Assembly: GCA_019748095.1 (NCBI GenBank)
Contig: JAIEQA010000044.1
Location: 1 to 43,779, forward strand
Length of the DNA: 43,779 bases
Direction of reading: 5' to 3'
DNA from: Caulobacteraceae bacterium
GTDB taxonomy: Bacteria > Pseudomonadota > Alphaproteobacteria > Caulobacterales > Caulobacteraceae
How positions within the stretch are numbered: position 1 is the first letter of the stretch; each line of letters opens with the position of its first letter. Below the pieces are notes generated by a model that was not told the DNA's origin, did not search any database, and saw only the letters and a program-made list of their open reading frames with translations. This document shows, in pieces, positions 17,490 to 27,256 of this stretch. The translations under genes and the position numbers were made by a program.

Positions 17490-18293
17490 TCAAGCGGCCG
17501 GAACCACCGCCCCGTCATATTTCGAGGCGATGAAATCCTTGACCGCCTGACTGCGCAGGGCCGTCGCGAGGGCCTGCAGCCGGGGATCGGTCTGGTTGTC
17601 CGGCCGCGCCACCAGATAGTTGACATAGGGGCTGTCGCCCCCCTCCAGCGTCAGGGCATCGGCGCGCGGCTTCAGCCCGGCATCCAGTGCATAGTTGGTG
17701 TTGATCACCGCCATATCGACCTGGTCCAGCACGCGCGGCAGGGTCGCGGACTCCAGCTCGCGGAAGCGCAGGTTCTTCGGATTTTCGGCGATGTCGCGCA
17801 GGCTCTGCAGCGGATTGACCGGATCCTTCAAACGGATGAGCCCGGCCGTCTGCAGCAGGATCAGTGAGCGCCCGATCGAGGAGGCGTCATTGGGCAGGGC
17901 CACATCGGCCCCGTCCGGCAGGGCCGCCAGAGAGGCGTGGCGGCGCGAATAGGCCCCCAGCGGCTCGACATGGACCCCGGCGATCGTGATCAGATCCGCC
18001 CCCCGGGCCGCATTGAACTCGTCCAGATAGGGCTTGGTCTGGAAATAGTTGGCGTCGATTCGCTTCTCGGCCAGCTGGGTGTTGGGCTGGACGTAGTCGT
18101 TGAACACCTTGATATCGATCGGGAAACCCTGGGCCGCCAGCGTGGGCTTGAGGAACTCGAGGATCTCGGCGTGGGGCACGGCCGTCGCCCCGACGATCAG
18201 GGGGGCCGAGCCGTCGGCGGCCTTCTCGCCCCCCTGCCCGCAGGCGCTCAGCGCCAGGGCGGCGGCGGCCAGGATCAGGGTGCGTCTCAGCAT
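17490..18293 (-). CDS. metQ: MetQ/NLPA methionine-binding lipoprotein
   Basis: A 267-residue NLPA-family lipoprotein that captures D- or L-methionine in the periplasm for the MetNI importer. The signal peptide ends in the lipobox LALSAC with C18 as the lipidated residue. The mature domain carries PHAEILEFLKP, VFNDYVQPN and DANYFQTKPYLDEF, all NLPA hallmarks. A NYALDAG region follows later. It is encoded last in metN-metI-metQ, 22 bp after metI, and so at the far end of the suf-met run. Confidence 0.93.
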   Translation of the reverse strand: MLRRTLILAAAALALSACGQGGEKAADGSAPLIVGATAVPHAEILEFLKPTLAAQGFPIDIKVFNDYVQPNTQLAEKRIDANYFQTKPYLDEFNAARGADLITIAGVHVEPLGAYSRRHASLAALPDGADVALPNDASSIGRSLILLQTAGLIRLKDPVNPLQSLRDIAENPKNLRFRELESATLPRVLDQVDMAVINTNYALDAGLKPRADALTLEGGDSPYVNYLVARPDNQTDPRLQALATALRSQAVKDFIASKYDGAVVPAA

Positions 18294-18315
18294 GGGAAAC
18301 TTTCGAACGGGGGGA

Positions 18316-18978
18316 TCAGCGGTGGGAGACGCGGGCGACGAGACGGTCCCCGATCATCTGCAGGATTTGCACGAGCAGCAGCAACAGGACAACGGTCACG
18401 ACCATGACATCGGTCTGGAAGCGCTGGTAGCCGAAGCGGATGGCCAGGTCGCCCAGCCCCCCGGCCCCGACCACACCCGCCATGGCGGTGTAGCTGACCA
18501 GGGCGATGGCGGTGACCGTAGCCCCGGCGATGATCCCGGGCATGGCCTCGGGCAACAGGGCCCGGGTGACGATCTGGACCGTCGAACCGCCCATGGCCTG
18601 GGTCGCCTCGACCACCCCCTTGTCGACCTCTCGCAGGGCCGTCTCGACCAGCCGCGCATAGAAGGGCGCGGCCCCCACCACCAGCGGCGGAATGGCACCG
18701 GCCACCCCCAGCGAGGTCCCGACCAGCAGCACCGTCACTGGCAGCATCACAATCAGCAGAATGATGAAGGGCACGGACCTCAGGATGTTGACCACCAGCG
18801 ACAACAGGCCGTTCAGCACCGGATTGGCGGCCAGCCGACCCTTGCCGGACAGATACAGCAGCACACCCAGAGGGATCCCGAACACGACGGTCAGGGCCAT
18901 GGCCCCGAACAGCATCAGCAGGGTGTCGCGGGTCGCCCGAACGATCTCGGGCCAGTCGATATTGGCGAAGAACTCCAT
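18316..18978 (-). CDS. metI: Methionine ABC transporter permease
   Basis: A 220-residue permease of the MetI type with five transmembrane helices. It carries the coupling EAA-like loop (EATQAMGGSTVQIVTRALLPEAMPGIIAG, about 128-156) that contacts MetN, and SYTAMAGVVGAGGLGDLAIRFGYQRF near the C terminus. It forms the membrane channel of the methionine importer. Its ATG overlaps the metN stop by 1 nt (TGATG), so translation is coupled. Confidence 0.95.
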   Translation of the reverse strand: MEFFANIDWPEIVRATRDTLLMLFGAMALTVVFGIPLGVLLYLSGKGRLAANPVLNGLLSLVVNILRSVPFIILLIVMLPVTVLLVGTSLGVAGAIPPLVVGAAPFYARLVETALREVDKGVVEATQAMGGSTVQIVTRALLPEAMPGIIAGATVTAIALVSYTAMAGVVGAGGLGDLAIRFGYQRFQTDVMVVTVVLLLLLVQILQMIGDRLVARVSHR

Positions 18979-19973
18979 CAGACCGTCTCCACCACCACGC
19001 CGCGCGCCGTCAGCTGGGCAATGGCCGCCCCGGCGTCCCCGCCGGTGAAGGCGACGACCATCTGGCCATAGGGTTCGCCCCGGATCCGGCTGATCCGCCC
19101 GGACAGGATCGAATAGTCCACGCCCGTCGCCCGGGCGACGCGGCTCAGCTCGGGCTCATAGGTCGCGGCCCCGCGGAAGGTCAGTTTCGCCAGACGGCTG
19201 CCCGCCGGAACGACCGAGGCGTCATGGGTCTCGCCCCCCTCGCCCTCCGCCAGCATGGCCCGGGTCACGGGCGATTTCGGGTGCAGGAAGACGTCGGCCG
19301 TGGCCCCCTCCTCCACCACCCGGCCATCCTTCAGCACCGCGACCCGGTCACAGACGCGGCGCACCACCTCCATCTGGTGGGTGATAAGGACGATGGTCAG
19401 GCCCAGATCCCGGTTCAGCCCGTCCAGCAGGCTCAGGATCTCGTCCGTGGTTTCAGGGTCCAGCGCGCTGGTCGCCTCGTCGCACAGCAGGACTTCGGGT
19501 CCACACGCCAGGGCGCGGGCGATGCCGACGCGCTGCTTCTGGCCACCCGAGAGCTGGGCGGGGAATTTGTTCGCGTGCTCGGCCAGACCCAGCTGGTCCA
19601 GCAGCTCGGCGGTGCGGCGCGTGACCTCCGCCTCGGGCCGCCCCTCCAGCCGCAGGGGGAAGGCGACGTTCTGGGCGATGGTCTTGGCATTCAGCAGGTT
19701 GAAATGCTGGAAGATCATGCCGATCCGCCGACGCGCGGCGCGCAGGGCGGCGGGCTTCAGGGCGGTGATCTCCTGATCCCCGACAAACACCTTGCCCGCG
19801 TCCGGGGTCTCCAGCCGGTTGATGGTGCGGATCAGGGTCGACTTGCCCGCACCCGAACGGCCGACCACGCCGAACACCTGGCCCCGCGCGACGCTCAGGT
19901 CGACGGCGTCCAGCGCCACGCGTTCGCCCGCAGCGCTGCGGTAGCGCTTCGTCACCCCTTCCAGCCGGATCAT
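18978..19973 (-). CDS. metN: Methionine ABC transporter ATP-binding protein
   Basis: A 331-residue ATPase of the MetN type. The nucleotide-binding domain has Walker A GRSGAGKST (38-46), the signature LSGGQKQRVGIARAL, Walker B EVLLCDEATSALDP and the switch His in ITHQME. The C-terminal 75 residues form the NIL/ACT-like regulatory domain (TFRGAATYEPELSRVARATGVDYSILSGRI) that senses internal methionine and inhibits transport. The ATG (19971-19973) directly abuts the sufA stop (19974-19976) with no gap, so it is very likely cotranscribed and coupled with sufA. Confidence 0.95.
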   Translation of the reverse strand: MIRLEGVTKRYRSAAGERVALDAVDLSVARGQVFGVVGRSGAGKSTLIRTINRLETPDAGKVFVGDQEITALKPAALRAARRRIGMIFQHFNLLNAKTIAQNVAFPLRLEGRPEAEVTRRTAELLDQLGLAEHANKFPAQLSGGQKQRVGIARALACGPEVLLCDEATSALDPETTDEILSLLDGLNRDLGLTIVLITHQMEVVRRVCDRVAVLKDGRVVEEGATADVFLHPKSPVTRAMLAEGEGGETHDASVVPAGSRLAKLTFRGAATYEPELSRVARATGVDYSILSGRISRIRGEPYGQMVVAFTGGDAGAAIAQLTARGVVVETV

Positions 19974-20372
19974 TCAGTCGGCCTCGAGCGCTTTCGCCGG
20001 GATGATGGTGACGCTCTCGCCACAGCCGCAGGCGTCGGTCTGGTTCGGGTTACGGAACACGAATTTTGAGGCCAGTTTGCTGGTCTCGTAGTCGATCTCG
20101 GACCCGATCAGGAACAGGATCGCCTTGGGGTCGATCAGGATGGTGACCCCCTTGTCCTCGACGACCTCGTCCATCGCGCCGATCTCCTCGGCATAGGCGA
20201 AGGTGTATTCCTGCCCGGCACAGCCGCCGTTCTTCACCCCGACGCGCAGGGCGACATAGGCTTTTTCCGCATTGGCCATGATCTCGCGGACCCGCTCGGC
20301 GGCGGCATCCGTGAGGGTGACGGCCTTGGGACGGGGGCGGCGGGCGCGCGGTGTGGTCTGGAGGTCTGTCAT
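19974..20372 (-). CDS. sufA: Fe-S cluster assembly A-type carrier (SufA/IscA family)
   Basis: A 132-residue A-type carrier that receives nascent Fe-S clusters and passes them to apo-proteins. The three ligand cysteines are visible in GGCAGQEY and in ACGCGES. A 20-residue basic N-terminal extension precedes the HesB/IscA core beginning VTLTDAAAERVREIM. It is encoded 10 bp after the SufT-like gene and directly before metN. Confidence 0.92.
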   Translation of the reverse strand: MTDLQTTPRARRPRPKAVTLTDAAAERVREIMANAEKAYVALRVGVKNGGCAGQEYTFAYAEEIGAMDEVVEDKGVTILIDPKAILFLIGSEIDYETSKLASKFVFRNPNQTDACGCGESVTIIPAKALEAD

Positions 20373-20382
20373 CGGATCACTC

Positions 20383-20778
20383 TCAGAACATGTTCAGGGC
20401 CAGTTTGGCCTCGTCGCTCATCTTGGAAGGATCCCACGGCGGGTCGAACACCAGATTGGCGCGGGCGGATTTGATGCCCTCGACCTTCATCACGGCGTCC
20501 TCGATCCAGCCGGGCATCTCGCCGGCCACCGGACAGCCGGGGGCCGTCAGGGTCATGTCGATCAGCACATCCTTGTCGTCCGACAGATCGACCTTGTAGA
20601 TCAGACCCAGCTCATAGACGTCGACCGGGATCTCCGGATCGAACACCGTCTTCAGCGCGGCGATCAGTTCCTCGGTCAGCCGGTCCAGCTCGGCCTGCGG
20701 CAAGGCAGCGGCCTGTGGCTCGGCCCAGGTGTCGGCAAAGGTCTCGCTGGTGCTGATTGTTTGGTCCATCTGGCTCAC
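20383..20778 (-). CDS. sufT: SUF system Fe-S assembly protein (SufT, DUF59/MIP18 family)
   Basis: A 131-residue MIP18-family (DUF59) protein. After a 30-residue N-terminal tail it shows VFDPEIPVDVYELGLIYKV, the TAPGCPVAGEMPGWIEDAV loop with the conserved Cys, and the C-terminal DPPWDPSKMSDEAKLAL. In bacteria SufT supports Fe-S maturation under high demand. It overlaps the sufS stop by 4 nt, so it is translationally coupled within the suf operon. Confidence 0.92.
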   Translation of the reverse strand: MSQMDQTISTSETFADTWAEPQAAALPQAELDRLTEELIAALKTVFDPEIPVDVYELGLIYKVDLSDDKDVLIDMTLTAPGCPVAGEMPGWIEDAVMKVEGIKSARANLVFDPPWDPSKMSDEAKLALNMF

Positions 20779-22016
20779 ACAAAGAACTCCCGCGCCTTGA
20801 TCAGCGCGTCCACGAAGGCATCCGCATCTTCCACAGTGTTATATAGGGCGAACGACGCCCGCGCGCTCGAACTGATGCCGAACCGGCGCGACAGGGGCTC
20901 GGCGCAGTGCAGACCGGCGCGCACGGCGACACCGTAGCGATCCAGGATCTGGGCCACGTCGTGGGCATGGGCCCCCTCGACCGTGAAGGTCAGGATCGCC
21001 CCCTTGCCCGGGGCCTCGCCGATGATCCGCAGCCAGTTCTGCCCGGCCAGACGGGCCGTGACATGGTCGTAGAGCGACATCTCATGCGCGGCGACCGCCT
21101 CGCGATCGAAGGCCATGAACCATTCCAGCGCAGCCCCCAGACCGATGACCTCGAGGATCGGCGGCGTACCGGCCTCAAACCGGTGCGGGATACCGGCATA
21201 GGTGACGCTGTCCTCGGTGACGGTCGCCATCATCTCGCCCCCACCCTGATACGGCGGCAGGGCCTCCAGCGCGGCGCGCTTGCCATACATCCCGCCAATG
21301 CCGGTGGGGCCATACAGCTTGTGGCCGGTGAAGACATAGAAGTCGCAGTCCAGCGCCTGGACGTCGGGGCTGCAGTGGACTGCCCCCTGACAGCCGTCGA
21401 CCAGCACCAGCGCCCCGGCCGCATGGGCCAGATCGGCGACCGCGCGCACATCGTTCACCGTGCCCAGCACGTTCGACATATGGGTGACGCCGACCAGCTT
21501 CGTGCGCGGCCCGATCAGCGCCGCCAGACCCTCCATGTCCAGCGACCCGTCGTCCCTGACGGGGGCCCATCTCAGCACGATCCCCAGCCGCTCGCGCAGC
21601 ATGGCCCAGGGCACGATATTGGCGTGGTGCTCCATCTGGGTGATGACGATCTCGTCGCCCGCCACCAGCGACTGACCCAGCCCGGCCGCCACCAGATTGA
21701 AGGCCTCGGTCCCGCCCTTGGTCCAGATGATCTGGTCCGGGCTCTCGGCGTTCAGGAACCGGGCGACAGTTTCGCGTGCCGCCTCGAAGGCGTCGGTGGT
21801 CTCATTGGCCAAGGTGTGCAGGCCGCGGTGGACATTGGCATAGCTGCCTTCCATCGCCGCCGTCAGGGCGTCGATCACGACCCGCGGCTTCTGCGCCGAG
21901 GCGGCCGAGTCCAGATAGACCAGCGGCTTGCCGTTCACCGTCCGCGACAGGATCGGGAACTGCGCCCGGGCCGCATAGGGGTCGAAGCGGGCGATTAAAG
22001 TCGTGCCGTCAGCCAT
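20775..22016 (-). CDS. sufS: Cysteine desulfurase SufS
   Basis: A 413-residue PLP enzyme of the group II desulfurase type that takes sulfur from cysteine for Fe-S cluster synthesis. The PLP lysine is in TGHKLYGPTGIG, and the active-site cysteine is in VRAGLHCAEPL near the C terminus, with the short active loop typical of SufS. The QMEHHANIVPW motif (about residue 122) holds the PLP-stacking His. I chose ATG 22016 (MADGTTLIARFDPY) rather than an upstream start that would add 55 non-conserved residues inside sufD. It overlaps sufD by 22 nt. A SufE partner is not seen in the window. Confidence 0.95.
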   Translation of the reverse strand: MADGTTLIARFDPYAARAQFPILSRTVNGKPLVYLDSAASAQKPRVVIDALTAAMEGSYANVHRGLHTLANETTDAFEAARETVARFLNAESPDQIIWTKGGTEAFNLVAAGLGQSLVAGDEIVITQMEHHANIVPWAMLRERLGIVLRWAPVRDDGSLDMEGLAALIGPRTKLVGVTHMSNVLGTVNDVRAVADLAHAAGALVLVDGCQGAVHCSPDVQALDCDFYVFTGHKLYGPTGIGGMYGKRAALEALPPYQGGGEMMATVTEDSVTYAGIPHRFEAGTPPILEVIGLGAALEWFMAFDREAVAAHEMSLYDHVTARLAGQNWLRIIGEAPGKGAILTFTVEGAHAHDVAQILDRYGVAVRAGLHCAEPLSRRFGISSSARASFALYNTVEDADAFVDALIKAREFFV

Positions 22017-23008
22017 GATCGCACCTCCTCTCGCGCGCCCTCGTGGGCGATGCGGTCGACGACCTCGAACAGGAAGGCCTGGGTCAGAAGCGCCCGGGCC
22101 TCGTCGGCCGGCAGGCCGCGCGCCTGCATGTAGAACAGGGCGTCCTCGTCCAGATTGCCGACGGTGTTGCCGTGGGCGCACTGCACGTCGTCGGCGTAGA
22201 TTTCCAGCTCTGGCTTGGCGTCGACCTCGGCCCGTTCGCCGAGGATCAGGGCGTGGTGGCCCATCCGCGCATCGGTGCCGTCCGCGCCGCGCTCGACTAC
22301 GATCTTGCCCTGGAACACGCCGCGCGCGGTGTCGCGCACCACGCCCTTGGTCAGCTGGGAGGTGACGCCGTTCAGCCCGCCGTGGCGGACCACGCTGGTC
22401 AGGTCGGCATGGCGCTCCCCGGACAGGGCATAGAGGCCGTCGAGGGTGATCTCCGTCCCCTCGCCGCCATGGGCCAGATGGGTTTCCTGCCGCTGCAGCC
22501 GCGCGCCGGTGGTGATCGTCGTCTGGCGGTAGACCGCGCCGGGGGCCGTCTTGACCTGCGCCACCGCGACGGAGATCGCGTCGGCCGGCTCGTCGACCAG
22601 CACCACCCGCGTGACCTCGGCCCCGGCCGGAATGTCCAGCTCGATCCGGGAGTTGGCGACATAGGCGGAACCGGAACCTTCATGGCTTTCCAGCAGGGTC
22701 AGGCGCGCGCCGGGCCGGACCGCGATCCGCACCGAAGCGCTGTGGCCCGTCCCCGTGGCGTTTGAGACGAACCGCAGCCGCAGAGTCTGCTCGCCCGAGG
22801 CCACGAAGGCGTCCGCCCCGACGGCCCGCCCGTTGGCGAAGGCCAGCTCTTCCCCGCCCAGCGCCATGAACGGCCCGCCCGGGTCTATCGTCACGGCCGG
22901 CGACGGCGGCGGCGTCTCGCGCAGGACGCGGGCCAGGTCGGTGTATTTCCATGCCTCCACCCGCCGCGACGGGAAGGTCGAGGGATCACGAAGGTCGACC
23001 GCAGTCAT
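21995..23008 (-). CDS. sufD: Fe-S cluster scaffold protein SufD
   Basis: A 337-residue SufD that pairs with SufB and two SufC in the SufBC2D scaffold complex. It has the right-handed beta-helix core followed by the C-terminal SufB/SufD helix region, including KPELEIYADDVQCAHGNTVGNLDEDALFYMQARGL with the conserved His of the scaffold interface. It shares a 4-nt overlap with sufC upstream. Confidence 0.93.
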   Translation of the reverse strand: MTAVDLRDPSTFPSRRVEAWKYTDLARVLRETPPPSPAVTIDPGGPFMALGGEELAFANGRAVGADAFVASGEQTLRLRFVSNATGTGHSASVRIAVRPGARLTLLESHEGSGSAYVANSRIELDIPAGAEVTRVVLVDEPADAISVAVAQVKTAPGAVYRQTTITTGARLQRQETHLAHGGEGTEITLDGLYALSGERHADLTSVVRHGGLNGVTSQLTKGVVRDTARGVFQGKIVVERGADGTDARMGHHALILGERAEVDAKPELEIYADDVQCAHGNTVGNLDEDALFYMQARGLPADEARALLTQAFLFEVVDRIAHEGAREEVRSWLTARL

Positions 23009-23754
23009 GCGGCCTGCGGCAGATACTTGTCGTACCCTTCCGCCTCCAGCTGATGCGCCAGCTCCGGCCCGCCCGAGGCGACGATGCGGCCCGCAGCCAG
23101 CACATGCACCCGGTCGGGTTTGATATAGTCCAGCAGCCGCTGATAGTGGGTGATCACCAGCATGGCCCGGTCAGGGCGGCGCAGGGCGTTGACCCCCTCC
23201 GACACGATCCGCAGGGCGTCGATGTCGAGGCCGGAATCGGTCTCGTCCAGGATCAGCAGCGACGGCTCCAGCAGGGCCATCTGCAGGATTTCCATCCGCT
23301 TCTTCTCACCGCCCGAGAAGCCGACGTTCAGCGGCCGCTTCAGCATCTCGAAATCCATCTTCAGCGCCGCCGACGCCGCCCGGACCAGTTTCAGGAAGGC
23401 GGGGGCCGAGACCTCTTCCTCCCCCCGCGCCCGCTTCTGCGCATTCAACGCCGTACGCACAAAGGTCAGGGCTGGCACGCCGGGGATCTCGATCGGATAC
23501 TGGAACGACAGGAAGACGCCCTTCGCCGCCCGGGCCGCCGGGTCGAGGTCGAGCAGGTCCTGCCCGTTCCACGACACAGTGCCCTCGGTGGCCTCATAGC
23601 CGGGCCGCCCCGACAGGGCATAGCCCAGCGTCGACTTGCCGGCCCCGTTCGGCCCCATGATGGCGTGGACCTCACCCGCCGGAACGTCGAGCGTCAGGCC
23701 CTTGAGGATCGGCTTGTCGCCGACGGAAACGTGGAGGTTGGAGATGGAGAGCAT
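23005..23754 (-). CDS. sufC: SUF system ATPase SufC
   Basis: A 249-residue soluble ABC-type ATPase that powers the SufBC2D scaffold. It shows Walker A GPNGAGKST (35-43), the signature FSGGEKKRMEILQMALL, Walker B LLILDETDSGLDIDAL and the His switch VITHYQRLLDYI. There is no membrane partner, as expected for SufC. Its start overlaps the stop of the 84-aa membrane-protein gene by 1 nt. Confidence 0.95.
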   Translation of the reverse strand: MLSISNLHVSVGDKPILKGLTLDVPAGEVHAIMGPNGAGKSTLGYALSGRPGYEATEGTVSWNGQDLLDLDPAARAAKGVFLSFQYPIEIPGVPALTFVRTALNAQKRARGEEEVSAPAFLKLVRAASAALKMDFEMLKRPLNVGFSGGEKKRMEILQMALLEPSLLILDETDSGLDIDALRIVSEGVNALRRPDRAMLVITHYQRLLDYIKPDRVHVLAAGRIVASGGPELAHQLEAEGYDKYLPQAA

Positions 23755-24004
23755 CAGGAGGGGTCCGAAACGATCTTTCCCTTGCGGGAGAGCAACCAGA
23801 AAAGGGCAGCGAGGGTAACCGGTGTGGTCAGAACCACGGCGGTCATGAACACGGGGCGACCGGCCAGGACCTGCTGCATCGCCAGGATGACGATCAGCAT
23901 CTCAATTCCGACGACCGCGACAAGGGCCGCCCAACCTTCGCGGGTCACGGGAACCCAGCGCAGGCCATCCTTCGACCGGAACCAGGGTCTGGTATCCGCC
24001 TCGC

Positions 24005-24008
<4 letters not shown>
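23754..24008 (-). CDS. Two-helix membrane protein inside the suf operon
   Basis: An 84-residue protein with two predicted transmembrane helices (about 26-46 and 53-73) joined by a short loop, after a soluble N terminus [21 protein letters not shown]. This [10 protein letters not shown] entry into a membrane helix recalls small uncharacterised membrane proteins in Caulobacterales (from memory). No catalytic motif is visible. It overlaps the sufB stop by 4 nt (ATGA) and the sufC start by 1 nt, so it is translationally coupled in the operon. I do not know a function in Fe-S assembly. Confidence 0.85.
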
Positions 24009-25471
<1,463 letters not shown>

Positions 25472-25474
25472 GAC

Positions 25475-26614
25475 TTAGGCGGTTTCCTTGATGCGCGCAG
25501 ACTGGCGCGCCCGATGTTGCTCATATGAGCGCACCCAGGCCGCGGCGAAGCGCGACCAATCGTCTTCCAGCGTCCCCCAGCCGCCCGAGGCGCGCAGGCC
25601 CCCGGTGGCCAGATCCATCCGGCCGGTGGCCAGAATGGCTCGCGAGGGTTTGGTCTTGCCGGAGCTGCAGGCGGAACCGCCCGAGACCATGATCCCGGCC
25701 AGATCGAGGGTGATCAGCTGGGTCGGGCTGTCCCAGTCGGCCACAGCGACGAACGCTGTATTGGGCAGGCGTTCGGCCCCCTGACCGATGACCACACCGC
25801 CAGCCGCGGCGATCACCGCCTCGGCCGCGTCGCGCCACGGCTGATGGGTGGCCGCCAGTGGCAGGTCGCGGGCGGCGCAGTCGGCGGCGACGCCGAAGCC
25901 GTGGATGCCCGGGACATTCTCGGTCCCGGCCCGCAGGCCGCGCTCCTGCCCGGCCCCGCGGATGATCTGGACCGCCGAGCGGCCCTCGCCCAGCACCAGA
26001 GCGCCCACACCCTGGGGCCCGCCCAGCTTGTGCGCCGACAGCGTCAGACTGTCGGCCTTCAGGGCGGCCATGGAGACCGGGATCTTGCCCGCCGACTGGA
26101 TGGCGTCGACGTGCAGCCAGCCACCGGCCGCGCGCACCAGGGTCGCCGCCTCGCGGATCGGCTGGATCACGCCGCTCTCGTTGTTGGCATGGTGGATGGC
26201 CACCACCGCCTTGCCGGGCAGGCGCAGCAGTTCCGACAGCTTGCCCAGATCGATCACGCCCCGCACATCGACCGGCAGCACCTTGACCGGCTTGCCCGAG
26301 GCCATGGCGGCCTCGGCCACACAGGGATGTTCGGTGGCACAGACGATCAGCCGCTCGAACCCGGCGGCCAGGGCGCTGGCCAGGGCCTGGGCATTGGATT
26401 CCGTCCCCCCGGAAGAGAACACGACCGAGGCCGCATCGGCCCCGACCAGGGCCGCCACCTTCGCCCGTGCGGTCTCGACCCGCGCCCGCGCCCGTCGTCC
26501 GGCCGCGTGCACAGCCGACGGATTGCCGTTGTCGGCCAGGGCCTCGGCGATCGCGGCCTGCACCTCGGGCCGCACGAGGGCCGAGGCGTTATAGTCCAGA
26601 TAGATCCCGCTCAT
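25475..26614 (-). CDS. Cysteine desulfurase family protein (group I, IscS/NifS-like)
   Basis: A 379-residue group I PLP desulfurase, a second one in the operon besides SufS. The PLP lysine is in LSAHKLGGPQGVGAL and the mobile active-site Cys lies in GSACSSGKTKPSRAI, giving the longer IscS-type loop. ATEHPC replaces the SufS QMEHH motif region. ATG 26614 (MSGIYLDYNASA) is chosen; the 40 residues ahead of it are not conserved. It overlaps the iscR stop by 4 nt (ATGA). Having both desulfurase classes is common in alphaproteobacterial suf operons. Confidence 0.92.
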   Translation of the reverse strand: MSGIYLDYNASALVRPEVQAAIAEALADNGNPSAVHAAGRRARARVETARAKVAALVGADAASVVFSSGGTESNAQALASALAAGFERLIVCATEHPCVAEAAMASGKPVKVLPVDVRGVIDLGKLSELLRLPGKAVVAIHHANNESGVIQPIREAATLVRAAGGWLHVDAIQSAGKIPVSMAALKADSLTLSAHKLGGPQGVGALVLGEGRSAVQIIRGAGQERGLRAGTENVPGIHGFGVAADCAARDLPLAATHQPWRDAAEAVIAAAGGVVIGQGAERLPNTAFVAVADWDSPTQLITLDLAGIMVSGGSACSSGKTKPSRAILATGRMDLATGGLRASGGWGTLEDDWSRFAAAWVRSYEQHRARQSARIKETA

Positions 26615-27087
26615 GCCGCCACCCCGACCTCCGCCGGCGCGTCCCGACGCCGGCGACCGGTGCGGTTCAGGATCACATCCTCCAGCGAAACACTGGCCAG
26701 ATAGCGGTGGATCTCGTCGCCGAGATCTTCCCACAGATGATGGGTGATGCAGCGGTCCCCGGCCAGCATACAGCCACGCGGCGTCCCGTGGGCCTCGCAG
26801 CGGGTCGCGCGGATCGGCTCATCGACCGCCAGAACGATCTCGGACACCACCGTCTCGTCCGCCGGCTTGGCCAGCCGATAACCGCCCCCCGGGCCCCGCA
26901 CGCTGCGCACCAGCCCGCCCTTGCGCAGCCGGGCGAACAACTGCTCCAGATAACTCAAAGAAATCTCTTGCCGCGTGGCGATCTCGGCCAGGGAAACCGC
27001 GCGGCCATCCGCGCCCTCGCCCCGACCGTGCCGGGCCAGATCGGCCATCGCCATCACGGCGTATCGTCCCTTGGTCGACAGTCGCAT
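26611..27087 (-). CDS. iscR: Rrf2 family transcriptional regulator IscR
   Basis: A 158-residue Rrf2-type regulator with a winged-helix N-terminal domain (MRLSTKGRYAVMAMADLA, then ISLSYLEQLFARLRKGGLVRSVRGPGGGYRLAKP). Three cysteines C97, C106 and C113 lie in RCEAHGTPRGCMLAGDRC and would bind an Fe-S cluster. Their spacing (8 and 6 residues) is wider than the E. coli IscR CX5CX5C. It is the first gene of the suf operon and probably controls the operon and itself. The promoter region is shared with the divergent hydrolase gene. Confidence 0.92.
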   Translation of the reverse strand: MRLSTKGRYAVMAMADLARHGRGEGADGRAVSLAEIATRQEISLSYLEQLFARLRKGGLVRSVRGPGGGYRLAKPADETVVSEIVLAVDEPIRATRCEAHGTPRGCMLAGDRCITHHLWEDLGDEIHRYLASVSLEDVILNRTGRRRRDAPAEVGVAA

Positions 27088-27181
27088 CGCCCACCTTCAA
27101 AAATCGCGCGCTTTCGTAAGGGTCTGTGCTATGACCCGCCGCTTCGCGAGGCGTCCCGGTCGTCTTGAACCGCGCAGGATG

Positions 27182-27210
27182 GACTTAGAAAGTCCTACCC
27201 CCGTGGTCAA
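27182..27210 (-). promoter_or_regulatory. Candidate suf operon promoter with inverted repeat operator
   Basis: On the minus strand TTGACC (27210-27205) is followed after 17 nt by TAAGTC (27187-27182). A perfect inverted repeat GGACTT-AGA-AAGTCC (27181-27195) overlaps the -10. This lies about 95 bp upstream of iscR and is a plausible IscR operator. The -10 match is weak, and the assignment is inference. Confidence 0.4.
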
Positions 27211-27256
27211 GTATTCGGCGAGCCCGAATCGACTGTTGAATGGATTCCAGAGCCCC

